From Drosophila persimilis (lineage: Eukaryota; Arthropoda; Insecta; Diptera; Drosophilidae): a DNA stretch of 64,000 nt. Of the stretch, positions 36,185 to 46,879 are shown one piece after another (within the stretch, counting starts at the first letter, position 1; every line of letters starts with the position of its first letter). Below the pieces are notes generated by a model that worked only from the letters and a program-made list of their open reading frames with translations, was not told where the DNA came from and did no database searches. A program made the position numbers and the translations under genes. The stretch covers positions 62,001-126,000 of the forward strand of contig NW_020825426.1 in NCBI RefSeq assembly GCF_003286085.1, given 5' to 3'.

Positions 36185-38124
36185 AACGGGCACTGATACA
36201 GCAAATGCCAGACGAATCAGCCGATTGTAACCGTCAAATGCTTTAGATGCTGATAAATAAATAATGATCATTTAAATAATTAAACTTGTTCTGAACTTTT
36301 TCTTTATACAGAACAGCAATTCATAAAATGTAGGAGCCGATATAGCACTTACATTGGAATTAACAACACAAAGTTCATGCAAAGGTTGCACAGGTCCTGT
36401 TCCTTTTGTGGTCTGCTTCACGTTTCCATTTGTCACCACAAAATGAGATGCATATTTCTTACAAGTGTCCAAACGCTACAAGTTTTTCGTCCATTTTAAT
36501 CTCAATTTGCGTAATTTTGGTTGATTTATATAATTTTCCCCTTTTCTACTATCTTTGTCTCACTCCGACTAATACATATTTTGGGTAAGCTATGCAAATT
36601 AAAGAAAAAAAAGCAAGTAGTGCTAGAAATTAGTACTCAAAGTTACCTTTTTATTGGTAGAGGGAAAGGAAAATAACCGTAATAACGCACTCGAGTGAGA
36701 GGAGAAAATTCACACGTGAGCGAGATTTACATAATCTCTTTTATTTTTATTTAATTATTTTCATTCAATTTCGTAAGGCACGCGAACAGCAGAGCAGGCC
36801 AACTGCAACAAGGAAATAAAGAGCGAATAGGGTAACAAAATGTGCAGATGTGATGGAGGAGGGATTAACCGAAGCAGCGGAGAAGCAGAGGAAGCAAAGT
36901 AGTAGCGTGAGTGGGAGAAAATGAATCTCCAAGATCGACCGGCGCGTCAAAGCGTAAAAGCAAAAAAAAGAAGCAGTTGGAATTAATTAATGCAGTGCAT
37001 AATGGTCGTATGGCACTACACGTAACTACCTCTCTTATCTGAAAGACCGCGATAGCATGAGTGATGAGAGATATTTCCCAACACGCACAGCTTTGTCAAC
37101 TTAAATCAAGGCCAAGTACAACAATCAATAATTTCTCCAGCTGCACTAAACCAGATCGAATAAAAATCCAAACTAAACTCTTGCTCTTGGAGTGGAGGGG
37201 TTAATGGTAGTGTCGTAGGACTATAAGAAAAAGAAGCCAAAGTAAAGCAAAAGTAGAAGAAAGAAGCAATAAAATAGCAAAGAACAAGTAGTTGTAGTAA
37301 CATGAGCTATGTCATGAAGCAGAAGAAGAAGTGTGTCGATACGGAAGCTGACCATGGGAATCAGGAGCAGCAAAAAGTGGAAACAAAAAAGGCGACTAGG
37401 ATGAGGAATAATCAGGAAAAGCAAGAAAACAAGAATTAAGTCAAAAAATGAAAAATCTGTGGAAGGAAGAGAAAAGGAAGAGGAAGTGGGGAATCCAGAA
37501 AAATTCGGCTGGCCAAACAAACAAAAAACACGCAGCCAAGAACAAAAATAGCCAAAGACAGCAACAACTAACTTCCCGAGAGGGAAATAGGATGCCTACG
37601 TGTTTTACTATCGTTCACTATCTACAATTTGAGTTTAAAATCTTCCGTCTCAGTAGAGCCTAGAATTAAAAACTTCCAGGAGTCTGCACAGAAAATCCGG
37701 TTACTGCAGCTTGTTTAGTCACTGAGTATTAGGCGACAATCGGGACGGACGGAGAGACATTACATTTTCAAAAAAATTTGTCGGATCTGGTTAGAGCCAG
37801 AATGAAGAAAACAGTTTCCCACGGCTGACACTTCTCTCTTGCTTCCTCTCTTTCTCTCTGCCCCCAGGATGTAGAGAGAAAAGAGAGACAGAGGTACATA
37901 TGTAGCAGACAGTGTGGCATGGAAACAGCTATAGTATTTTTCATTAGCTGGAAAGAGAATATACGGAGTGCAGGAATATATTGTATCAGTTACACACATA
38001 GATCATAAGATTAAATATACTTATATATGAATCTGTATATATTAAATCTTAAAACTGGTTCTTACAGTGCGACGGCTCAGGTACCGTGACTCCCCGACTT
38101 TTCGTTTCCTGTGGTTTGAACATA
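36185..38124. other. Gene-free stretch left of the provirus
   Basis: Purine-rich between about 36760 and 37570. A possible small Helitron-like scrap lies near 37706-37830. No coding gene seen. Confidence 0.4.
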
Positions 38125-38128
38125 TGCA
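38125..38128. repeat. Target-site duplication TGCA, left copy
   Basis: TGCA directly precedes the left LTR and recurs at 45986-45989 directly after the right LTR. A 4-bp duplication is typical of gypsy-type integration. Confidence 0.85.
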
Positions 38129-38660
38129 AATTAAACAACTGCGGTAGCGGATTGTGTTTTTAAAAAGTTTTTATTTTACTTCGAACTTCACTGATATAGA
38201 TTTAAGTAGAGGGTCACAAAGGAATTCCGGGCCAAGGGATTGCGCGATCTTAATATTTAGCTAGACTTTGCGGTGTCGCTGCTGGATCAAGACTGATTTG
38301 AACTTTCTGATCTTTGCATCGTTGATCCCTTTCGGGAATCGTTTTTCTATAAACATTTCAATTGATTTCGCCATCCCGAGTATTAGATTTCGTCATCCAA
38401 AGAGAGAACTGTAAAAGGCCTAAAGTGCAGGATCTGCAGAAAGCCGGGAGTGAGATTGTTTATGAGAAGCCGGGTGTGGGCAAACATTGGTTTTCCATTT
38501 AGGCGAGTGTCAAAGAATGGGATTGCGGCGGGGGCGCTTGAGATTGTACATCTTAGAAATCAATTAGGCGGAGGCCCAAGATTGAAATTGTTTTCGTTTT
38601 GGAAAACCAAAGATTGTTTACAACTCGTATAAGAGCTCAATGGAATTGGGTACGTTAACT
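38129..38660 (-). repeat. 3' LTR of the gypsy-type provirus (532 bp)
   Basis: In element orientation it begins AGTTAACGTACCC and ends GTTGTTTAATT. It reads as identical to the copy at 45454-45985. A minus-strand AATAAA lies close to its 3' end, fitting the polyadenylation site. Confidence 0.92.
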
Positions 38661-38670
38661 CCCCCCATTC
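38661..38670 (-). promoter_or_regulatory. Polypurine tract
   Basis: On the minus strand the purine run GAATGGGGGG ends directly at the 3' LTR and begins just after the env stop at 38671-38673. It would prime plus-strand DNA synthesis. Confidence 0.8.
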
Positions 38671-40093
38671 TTAAATGTTTCGTCCCGATACATTTTGAAG
38701 TTCTGATAGAGCTCTAATTTCTTCTGACAGTATTTGAATGTTGCTTTCCACTATTTCTTCTGACGGTATTCTTATTGATTTAATAAGTACAAATTTGGTT
38801 AATTTATAGCAGAAGTAAAATAACATTAACAATATCAAAATGATTAAAAATAATGTTGTTAATGGTAAGGCCGTATTACCTAATGTTATAAGGGGATTTA
38901 AAATATTAACATTATCAAAAGAAAATTGCTTATCATTTGATTGTATATAATCAACTAATTCAAAATCGCTATATCTATGATGCGATATATATTTTAGAAT
39001 TTTACCCTTATCATTTATGTGGCTTATATTATTTATTACAATTGTGTTGTTGAATATAAGGAGATACGATCCTAACAAAGTAGTATTGTCTACGATATTT
39101 TTGCCTGAAACTAATATGGCACCATCCTGAATGATGTCTATTTCTTTGTTTTTTTTCCCTTTTTTTAGTGCAGTTGGCTTTAAAGCCATTAAGTAAATTG
39201 GTGAAACAGGTACTCTTTAAATTTATTTGTGCGTAATTGTTAAAAGTTTCACTTTTAAAATTATTCATTAAATAGTATTTCTCCTTACATTCACAAACTT
39301 TTTCACTTATAACTAACATTCCATCATTTTGTGAGATGGCTCTTGCATGGTAAAACTTGCAAATATCTTTAATTTGAGGATATTTTATGTAAATGATTAT
39401 TAAATCTGCATTTCGAATTATTTTAACCGTTGCAATGTCCAACAGATCAGACAGTTCAACATTATGTTTTTCATGCTTATAAATGTCCTCTATTTCGTTT
39501 TTATTTAAAATTTTTGTATTGAAAATGTTTACTTTTAAGAGGGTTATGGTATCAACTAAATTTAGTAGGTCAAAAGTTATTAATTTTAAACGATGCTTTC
39601 TCAGTATCGTTTCTTCATTGAAGATGACATTCTTTAATGAATTTGATAGCAATTCAATTTCTTTGAAAAATTTGGAATTTATTACAAATTGTTTATTATT
39701 ATTTTCAGTTAATTCATTTACTTTATTTTGTATTTTCAAAAAGTCGTCATGATCAGGGCTGCCTGCTATCCATTTCCAAATGGTACCTAATTCATTTATT
39801 CCCCTTTCTTTCCGTTTTGGAACTAATTCTGAAATCATTAATTTTAATAGACTTAAGTCCATTGATATTTCCCACTCATCGTCTGAATTAATTGATTTGT
39901 TGACATATTTGGATTCTTTATCAATTATCTCTCTATAAAAACTCAAATTAGTAATATGGAAAAGTTCAGCGTATGTTTCATAAGTGTAAACGTCTCTGTC
40001 GTCTTTGAGCAATAGATAGTCACTATGCGTATAGTCAATTACTTCCGCAGTCGTCAATATAACAAAAGTCAGTATTAGTATATTCGCATACAT
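38671..40093 (-). pseudogene. env: env-like gene of the provirus, frame-broken
   Basis: Two overlapping frames on the minus strand cover one envelope-like protein. An N-terminal frame starts with an ATG at 40093 and begins with a hydrophobic signal-like stretch (ILILTFVILTTA). A C-terminal frame, ending at 38671, holds a transmembrane segment (residues about 110-132 of that frame, LFLIILILLMLFYFCY) and a short tail. The coding sense passes from one frame to the other around 39150-39185, in an A-rich homopolymer (A7-G3-A8). The family is the baculovirus-F-like envelope of errantiviruses. The start lies 17 nt past the pol stop, so expression from a spliced RNA is expected. As it stands no full-length protein is made, unless the indel is an assembly error. 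Confidence 0.75.
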
Positions 40094-40109
40094 TTTCTGG
40101 AAAAAATAT

Positions 40110-43100
40110 TTAATATTTGATGTTATCTTTATGTATAATTCTGTTTCTATTGTTGATTATAATTTTATTCGGTCGATTTTCCTTAACTACCTGCTTTTTG
40201 TATCGGGATTGAAGTTTATTTCTTTCCCCGAATTTCTTTTCATAGACTACTTCTCCTATTTTATAATCTTTTTCTCTTCTATCTTTGTTATGTATCTTAA
40301 GCATTTTGGTCTGAGCTTCCTTAAGTAATATTGGATTATGTTTGTGTTCTATTTTGTTATACAATATGTCATATGGCATTTGATTGGTCGTTGAATGTAT
40401 CGTCAGGTTATATTTCAGTGCCGCCCTTATTATTATTTCTGAATAATCTGTTAGATTTAGTTCATCCTTGATGCACCGCGCTATTTCTGTTAGTGTGGAA
40501 TGTACCCTTTCTACCTGACCATTTGAGGTGCTGTGTCTGGGATCAGCATAATAAATAGTTAAGTTACTTCTTTGTATGAATGATCTAAATTGTGCTGAAG
40601 TAAAGCTTGGTTCGTTGTCAGTCATTAATGATGTTGCTAACGGAAAGTGTTGTAAAATTTCCATTACCTTATTTTCAATGTTTAATTTACTTTGAATTTC
40701 CTTGACCACCAAGTATTTGGAATAAGAATCTATACAAGTTATGAATGTTAGGTTTTGGGCATAGTATATGTCTAAGTGTAATTGATCTCCTTCTTTTGCT
40801 GGAATGGGAGCTTCCCCAATTGGAATTTTTACAGGGTGTCTCCGATATTTGTTTTTGTTACAGATCTCACAATTTTTTATATATTCTTTTAATTTTTTGT
40901 GCAGGTTTGGCCAATAATACAGCTTAGTTATTTGTTTGTAATTTTCGTCTAGTCCTCTATGGGCTCTGCAATGTGTTTCTTCTATAATTATAGCTTTATC
41001 TTCTGAATTTACTACATCTTGGAGGAACTTTCTTGTGAAGAGAAATTTATTTATGAAGTTTTCCTTTAGCTTATTTTGGATAAGGTATAAATCTTCTAAA
41101 GTGCAGTGTATTCCTGTGGTTAAGTGAGGCTGAATAAATTCTTTTAAAATGATTAGCAGATTGTCAACCGTATCAAATTCAATAATATGTCGGGTATTTT
41201 CATAAACTCTTACTAACTCATGAACTGTGAATCTCCCTTGCGCTAATAGTAGCTGCTGTTTAAATTGGTTTAGAGGCTTGCTAGTCTCTTGAATGACGTT
41301 TTCGAAACTACTCTCTGCTGAATGCTGAGTATTTATGTCTGATTCTGATTCTGTCTGGTCGACATCACTATCTGTCATATGATTTATTTTAATCCGAGAT
41401 AACGCGTCCGCTACTACGTTAGTTGAGCCTGGCTTATAAATGATTTTTGGTGTGAAACTTTCTATGAAGTAATACCAACGTTTCATTTCAACATTTGGAT
41501 TTTTTTGCGACATTGCAAAGGACAAAGGTTGGTGATCTGTATGTATTTCAATTCCACTCACTCCGTATAAATAATTTCGCAAATTTTTTAATGCCCATAC
41601 AATAGCTAATAATTCTTTTTTATTAGTAGCATATAATTGCTCGGTTTTACTTAAAGTTTTAGAAATAAATGTTATGGGATTCCCATCTTGCGACAAAACT
41701 GCACCTATTGCTATGTCCGATGCATCTGTGGTTAATGTGAATTTTTTATTGTAATCTGGTTGTACTAATTCAATATGTGCTATTAAACTGTCCTTTAAAT
41801 TATTAAATGCTCCAATTGCTGGTTCATCCAGCTGTATTAATGCTTTCTTGGATGCCCTTCGTGAAACTTTCCCATTTACTCCGCTCAGATATTTTGTTAA
41901 AGGTTTGGCAATTGTGGCATAATTTCGGACAAATTTTCTGTAATACCCTGTTAGTCCTAAGAAGCTACGTAGCTCTCTGATATTTTTAGGAATTGGATAG
42001 TTTTGTATTGTGGAGATTTTGTCTGGATCTGTTTTAATGATATTTTGGGAAACAATGTATCCCAGAAATTTGGTTTCCAATTGAAAGAATTTAGACTTTT
42101 CAAGTGAAATTTTCATGTTAGCGTTTTGCAATATCTGAATTATATGAATTAGATCTTTATAATGTTGTTCTATAGTTTTTGAAAATATTATTATATCGTC
42201 CATATAAACGTGACAAGTTTTCCCAACTTGTTCTCTAAGTATATCGTCCATTGCCCTTTGGAAAATTCTGGGAGCGTTCGTCAATCCCATAGGCATTCTT
42301 AGAAATTCATATTTGCCGTTATTTATGGAAAAAGATGTTTTTTCAATATCTGATTCCCTCATTAAAATCTGATAGAAACCTGACTCTAAGTCAATGGCCG
42401 AGAAATATTTCGCTTTACCTAAATTGGCAAGGATTACTGAAGGATCTTGCATAGGGTATCTATCCGGTATAGTGTTTTCATTAAGTTTCTTAAAGTCTAT
42501 TACTAATCTATGCTTAGGAGTTCCGTCCTCATTTACTCCCTTCTTTGGTACTACTATTACCGGTGAATTATATGGGCTTTTACTAGGTCTGATTATACCT
42601 TCATCTAACATTTTACTTATTTCGTTATTAACGAAATCGTTAACCGAATAAGCGTATGGATACTGCTTGCCATATACCGGTCTATCGTGTTCAGTGTTAA
42701 TCTCTCCTTTTATATCCGTTCTGAACGGTAACTGTAAATTTATATTGGCATGGTCTTCTTCGATGATAGATACCATTTTCTCTCTGAGATTTTCTAAATT
42801 GTCCTCTTTGTAGGTTATTGTGTTATACAATTTCATTTTTTTCAATTCAGAATTTGCATAATTTTGAATGTCGGATATTTCTACGACGGCGCGTTCAGGA
42901 TTTTTGCATCCCAAACTTTTAAATTGTTTATTGTCGGATAATTCAACGACGGCGTGTTCAGGATTCTTTAATCCCAAACTATTCGAACTTTTAGTGTCGG
43001 ATAATTCAACGACGGCGTGCTCAGGATATTTTAATCCCAAACTATTAAAACTTTGGATGTCGGATAATTCAACGACGGCGGGCTCAGGATATTTGAATCC

Positions 43101-43580
43101 CAAACTATTGACGGATAATTCTTCGTCGGCGTGCTCAGGATTTTTTGATCCCAAGCTATATAAACTTCCTTCTACCTTTACTGAATCGCTTTTCATTTCT
43201 TTTTCTTCTTCAAAATATTTTTTTATTATATATTCCTTCAACGGAAGGATGGTTTTTCCTTCTATAAAGGTTAATTTGTTTAAAGAAAGGACCTCGTCAT
43301 ATATTAGTTTCTCCTCATTGTCTTTATAACTTAAAGTCCCCTTTCCTGTATCAATAACCGCTCCGATTTTCTTTAATAGGTTAAATCCTATTAGTAAATC
43401 TGCCTCCATTCCATCTATTTCATAAAACACTTGCTTTGTGTTGAAAATTGTTATATTATGGAAATATTTAATTATTGAAAACCCATTCACTGTAGCAACT
43501 TTCTTATAGATTGGTAATTCATTTTTATTGTCGTAAATTCCTTTTTTTATATAACAGGAAGTTGCTCCCGTATCTATCAA
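40110..43580 (-). CDS. pol: pol polyprotein: protease, RT, RNase H, integrase
   Basis: An uninterrupted frame, 1156 codons from the first ATG, though it really begins upstream and overlaps the gag end by -1 frameshifting. The aspartic protease motif DTGA is at residues 3-6. A linker at about residues 140-238 holds five 21-residue repeats. The reverse transcriptase has the YMDD catalytic box near residue 458. RNase H starts with TTDASD near residue 610. Integrase has an HHCC zinc finger (ETHCRAH then CEICNK, about 865-905) and a DDE core with LDIYY, TDNEPSF and NGQVERVHS. All catalytic residues seen are intact, so the enzyme may be active. Confidence 0.95.
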   Translation of the reverse strand: MIDTGATSCYIKKGIYDNKNELPIYKKVATVNGFSIIKYFHNITIFNTKQVFYEIDGMEADLLIGFNLLKKIGAVIDTGKGTLSYKDNEEKLIYDEVLSLNKLTFIEGKTILPLKEYIIKKYFEEEKEMKSDSVKVEGSLYSLGSKNPEHADEELSVNSLGFKYPEPAVVELSDIQSFNSLGLKYPEHAVVELSDTKSSNSLGLKNPEHAVVELSDNKQFKSLGCKNPERAVVEISDIQNYANSELKKMKLYNTITYKEDNLENLREKMVSIIEEDHANINLQLPFRTDIKGEINTEHDRPVYGKQYPYAYSVNDFVNNEISKMLDEGIIRPSKSPYNSPVIVVPKKGVNEDGTPKHRLVIDFKKLNENTIPDRYPMQDPSVILANLGKAKYFSAIDLESGFYQILMRESDIEKTSFSINNGKYEFLRMPMGLTNAPRIFQRAMDDILREQVGKTCHVYMDDIIIFSKTIEQHYKDLIHIIQILQNANMKISLEKSKFFQLETKFLGYIVSQNIIKTDPDKISTIQNYPIPKNIRELRSFLGLTGYYRKFVRNYATIAKPLTKYLSGVNGKVSRRASKKALIQLDEPAIGAFNNLKDSLIAHIELVQPDYNKKFTLTTDASDIAIGAVLSQDGNPITFISKTLSKTEQLYATNKKELLAIVWALKNLRNYLYGVSGIEIHTDHQPLSFAMSQKNPNVEMKRWYYFIESFTPKIIYKPGSTNVVADALSRIKINHMTDSDVDQTESESDINTQHSAESSFENVIQETSKPLNQFKQQLLLAQGRFTVHELVRVYENTRHIIEFDTVDNLLIILKEFIQPHLTTGIHCTLEDLYLIQNKLKENFINKFLFTRKFLQDVVNSEDKAIIIEETHCRAHRGLDENYKQITKLYYWPNLHKKLKEYIKNCEICNKNKYRRHPVKIPIGEAPIPAKEGDQLHLDIYYAQNLTFITCIDSYSKYLVVKEIQSKLNIENKVMEILQHFPLATSLMTDNEPSFTSAQFRSFIQRSNLTIYYADPRHSTSNGQVERVHSTLTEIARCIKDELNLTDYSEIIIRAALKYNLTIHSTTNQMPYDILYNKIEHKHNPILLKEAQTKMLKIHNKDRREKDYKIGEVVYEKKFGERNKLQSRYKKQVVKENRPNKIIINNRNRIIHKDNIKY
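42868..43160 (-). repeat. Five 63-bp in-frame tandem repeats in pol
   Basis: Units code for SLGLKNPEHAVVELSD plus five variable residues. The copies differ by a few bases each, and the terminal units are the most diverged. It sits between the protease and RT domains. Confidence 0.9.
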
Positions 43581-43633
43581 AACTTTTAATTCTCTGTTTA
43601 TTTTTTTGTCTACTCTTTTTAGGTAGGGCAGAC

Positions 43634-44878
43634 CTACTTCGGGGGCTGATCTAAAAAATGATCCTCCTCAATGTTATTTATCCTCATTGCTTTATTAGCC
43701 GGTTGTTCCGACATTTCGTTTAGTTTTCGTTTCTGCGCTGGATTGTCGTTAGACTGATTATTCGGGACTACGTTTGCCCTAAAATGCTGGGCTTGGCTAT
43801 AATTGTTATTATTTCTCCTAAAATAACCGTTAGTATTCTCCCGATAATTTCTATTGTTATTATTTCCCCTGAATTGATTGCTGTTCTGTCGGTTCCGGAT
43901 TTGTATAGATTCGTCTACCTCCATTGGTTCTGGGGCCTGATTTTGTTGTCTATTACCCAAGAAATAGGGTTGTCCCCAAGACATGTTATTCCTCTGCAAA
44001 TCCCTTTTTTGGTCGAATGGTGAACTGTTAGTCCTAGGTTGTCGTTGGTTGAATCTTAAGGTATTAAAATTATTATTCCCTGAATTTCTGGGACCGCTGA
44101 ATTGGTAGGCAAATTGGGCCCGAATGTTATTAGATTGCAATTCCTGTACCTTTGCTAAGGCATTCGGTAAATCTGGGGGATTCAATGAAAATAGGATTTC
44201 AGCAATGCCGCCGTTTAGGCCAGTGACAAAAATGCGTAAGGCATTGTCTCTAATTTTTTTATTTGATTCCTTGGTGATCTCACTGTCCTTTCCGTGAGTC
44301 ATTATTGTCTTATTTATTAACAAGGTCATTTTCTTGTTAACCTCGTTATAGAAATCTATAATTGAAAGGTTCCCTTGTCGGAGAACGCTTAATTCCTGTT
44401 CTATTATGTAAATAGGTCTCTTGTCACTGTAAACAAAGTCAAGCCGTGAAAGTATGGCATCAAAATTTAGAACTGTCCCGTGGTTGGTCAGTGCGTCATG
44501 TGCTGGTCCTGTTATTTTGTTTCTCAAAATTGTTAATGCAATATAATATTGCTTACTTCCTTTCTTATATAACTTCACTGCAGTTTCTGCAGCTTCCCTC
44601 CATCCTACATATTGGTTTAATCCACCATTAAAAATTGGTAGGGATTCTATTACCTTCAATGTGGTGTCGTCTCTTATTGTCTCGTCTATTGTTTCTGCCT
44701 GATAATCCGATACCTGATCGGATTTAGTTTCTATTTGCTGTTTTAAATTTACAATTTGCTCTTGTACTTGTGAAATTTGAAGTGCTATCAATTGTTTGAC
44801 CAGATCTGCTGTGAGATCGGTCCTTGCTTGAGAGTTAATCATTTTTAGTTTTTCAAAATCTAAAGTTAGCTGATCCAC
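43634..44878 (-). CDS. gag: gag polyprotein of the provirus
   Basis: An intact frame of 414 codons. The N-terminal half is helical and capsid-like. The C-terminal third is Asn/Arg/Gln-rich (NNNNRNYR, RRNNNNYS) and has no CCHC zinc knuckle, as in gypsy-type Gag. It would form particles and bind RNA. It ends 20 nt after a T TTT TTA heptamer that directs passage into pol. Confidence 0.92.
   Translation of the reverse strand: MDQLTLDFEKLKMINSQARTDLTADLVKQLIALQISQVQEQIVNLKQQIETKSDQVSDYQAETIDETIRDDTTLKVIESLPIFNGGLNQYVGWREAAETAVKLYKKGSKQYYIALTILRNKITGPAHDALTNHGTVLNFDAILSRLDFVYSDKRPIYIIEQELSVLRQGNLSIIDFYNEVNKKMTLLINKTIMTHGKDSEITKESNKKIRDNALRIFVTGLNGGIAEILFSLNPPDLPNALAKVQELQSNNIRAQFAYQFSGPRNSGNNNFNTLRFNQRQPRTNSSPFDQKRDLQRNNMSWGQPYFLGNRQQNQAPEPMEVDESIQIRNRQNSNQFRGNNNNRNYRENTNGYFRRNNNNYSQAQHFRANVVPNNQSNDNPAQKRKLNEMSEQPANKAMRINNIEEDHFLDQPPK
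43652..43658 (-). promoter_or_regulatory. -1 ribosomal frameshift heptamer T TTT TTA between gag and pol
   Basis: On the minus strand gag reads CAT TTT TTA GAT, so TTTTTTA lies in the exact X XXY YYZ phase. pol is the -1 frame relative to gag at this point. The gag stop follows within about 20 nt, so the sequence and geometry match known programmed sites. Confidence 0.75.
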
Positions 44879-45212
44879 TTTTAATTTTTCTTATATGTTA
44901 GTTTTTATAATCTTATATATCCTAATTGAACTTATATATTTATTAATACAACTCTTGCTCACGAAATATCCGGTAGGGGTCGTCCTTCTTAGTTTGGCAG
45001 ATCTTCGAACGGGTCTTCCTTCTTAAATTTCTTTGCTCAGCTGGGTCTTCTGGGGGTCTTCCTTCTTTGGCTTCGCTGATCGTTTCACTTTCTTTGTATT
45101 TTGGTTTTGTCGGTTTTGTTGGTTTTGTTTTTTTAAAAACTTTGGGTTTCTTTGGTTTTTTTTGTATTTACGAATTGCCTTGATTAGCTTTTTGTTTTAT
45201 TTGTATTTTGCG

Positions 45213-45265
45213 TTGTATTTGTATTTGTATTTGTATTTGTATTTGTATTTGTATTTGTATTTGTT
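45213..45265. repeat. Hexamer tract (TTTGTA)n in the proviral leader
   Basis: Eight or so tandem TATTTG units lie between the 5' LTR and gag, ACAAAT in element sense. It is the only conspicuous repeat in the leader 44879-45436. Confidence 0.85.
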
Positions 45266-45436
45266 TTTGCACACCCTAAGCTCCGGTTTGTTTCCTTTTT
45301 ATCTCACTTTTTTTTATCTATATCACACAGTCACTCCGCGTTTTTAATTTTGAAGGATTTATTCCATTAATTAATTGTCCTTCGGGTTTCGGCACGACGC
45401 AACACTTTTATCATTCGGTGCTTTTTAGACAACGTC

Positions 45437-45454
45437 GCCCCACGTTGGGCGCCA
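45437..45454 (-). promoter_or_regulatory. tRNA-Lys primer-binding site
   Basis: TGGCGCCCAACGTGGGGC, on the minus strand directly inside the 5' LTR. It is complementary to the 3' end of Drosophila tRNA-Lys(CUU), which reads GCCCCACGUUGGGCGCCA. Its first T overlaps the last LTR base. Confidence 0.9.
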
Positions 45455-45985
45455 ATTAAACAACTGCGGTAGCGGATTGTGTTTTTAAAAAGTTTTTATT
45501 TTACTTCGAACTTCACTGATATAGATTTAAGTAGAGGGTCACAAAGGAATTCCGGGCCAAGGGATTGCGCGATCTTAATATTTAGCTAGACTTTGCGGTG
45601 TCGCTGCTGGATCAAGACTGATTTGAACTTTCTGATCTTTGCATCGTTGATCCCTTTCGGGAATCGTTTTTCTATAAACATTTCAATTGATTTCGCCATC
45701 CCGAGTATTAGATTTCGTCATCCAAAGAGAGAACTGTAAAAGGCCTAAAGTGCAGGATCTGCAGAAAGCCGGGAGTGAGATTGTTTATGAGAAGCCGGGT
45801 GTGGGCAAACATTGGTTTTCCATTTAGGCGAGTGTCAAAGAATGGGATTGCGGCGGGGGCGCTTGAGATTGTACATCTTAGAAATCAATTAGGCGGAGGC
45901 CCAAGATTGAAATTGTTTTCGTTTTGGAAAACCAAAGATTGTTTACAACTCGTATAAGAGCTCAATGGAATTGGGTACGTTAACT
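45454..45985 (-). repeat. 5' LTR of the provirus (532 bp)
   Basis: Identical by eye to 38129-38660 over its full length. Carries the promoter for the genomic RNA in element orientation. TGCA follows at 45986-45989. Confidence 0.92.
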
Positions 45986-45989
45986 TGCA

Positions 45990-46879
45990 TACATATTTCA
46001 TATACGTGTGTTCTTGTGTGTGTACGCAGCTCTCCGATATCCATTTATGGGTTGCTTGGGCAGTCTTTTACGCAGCGTCCAACATCTAACCAACACACAT
46101 TCATTCCCCGCTCCTTCTATCTCCGGCCAAATTCCATTCAACATATATTGTTCAAACATGAACATATTATTGTACACTTTCACACATGTAACCAAAAAAC
46201 CGATCTCTAAAGAAATCACATAAAGTGGACAAGCTCGGGTATAATGAGAGATCTGTAACCCATTGAAATATACGACAACAAAATACAACTGGAGAAAAAA
46301 CTTAACCAATGCAGTCCTACAATAACACTAATGTAAACATGCACTCAAATTGCCACCCGCAGTAAAAATATAACCTTTGCGTGGGTCTAATGATAATAAT
46401 AGCATATGAAATTGTATCTCATGCTTCATTGTCAATCACATATAAGGCTCTGATTTTAATAATAAAAGTTAGTTCGAATTTACAACTCAACTCGCAAATA
46501 CCTAGACTTTTCTTTTAAGGTATTAACATATGTATACTTTGGGCAAATATGGAAGGAAGGATATCATATTTATTTTTTGTGTCTTTGCACCTTTCCAAAA
46601 TTTTTCTTACGCCTCTTGGAGAATATCGGCTTGTGTGTGTGGCCTTATCAATAAAGGAGCCGATTTCCCGATTTTTTCGGCTTGCACTTTTTTTCTTGGC
46701 ACCAAAACAAAATACCATTAAAAGAACAACAGGACTATCTTACATTCCAGCTCAACCGCAATTGTTTGTTGCTCCGTTGTTGTTTCCTTGTCAAATATGA
46801 ATTTTCATTTAGGTTTTTTACATTTGTTACAACAAAAAAAAAATCAAAAATAAGAACTACAGTAAGTTGGTGAGAGCGT
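45990..46879. other. AT-rich stretch right of the provirus
   Basis: No gene or named repeat seen. Confidence 0.4.

Larger units (their letters stand above)
38129..45985 (-). mobile_element. Complete gypsy-type (errantivirus-like) LTR retrotransposon, 7857 bp
   Basis: It has two 532-bp LTRs that read as identical, a TGCA duplication, a tRNA-Lys primer-binding site, gag, pol, an env frame and a polypurine tract, all in the expected order on the minus strand. Env and the gypsy-like LTR tips place it among insect errantiviruses. The identical LTRs indicate a very recent insertion. gag and pol are open; env is broken once. I cannot name the family. Confidence 0.93.

Noticed and set aside
37706..37830. 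Possible Helitron-like fragment
   Set aside because: Only short scattered similarity (a GACGGACGG scrap and a TCTGGTTAGAGCCAGAAT stretch); not enough to annotate.
38450..38632. 60-codon frame, identical at 45775-45957
   Set aside because: It is antisense sequence inside the two LTRs and reflects their identity, not a gene.
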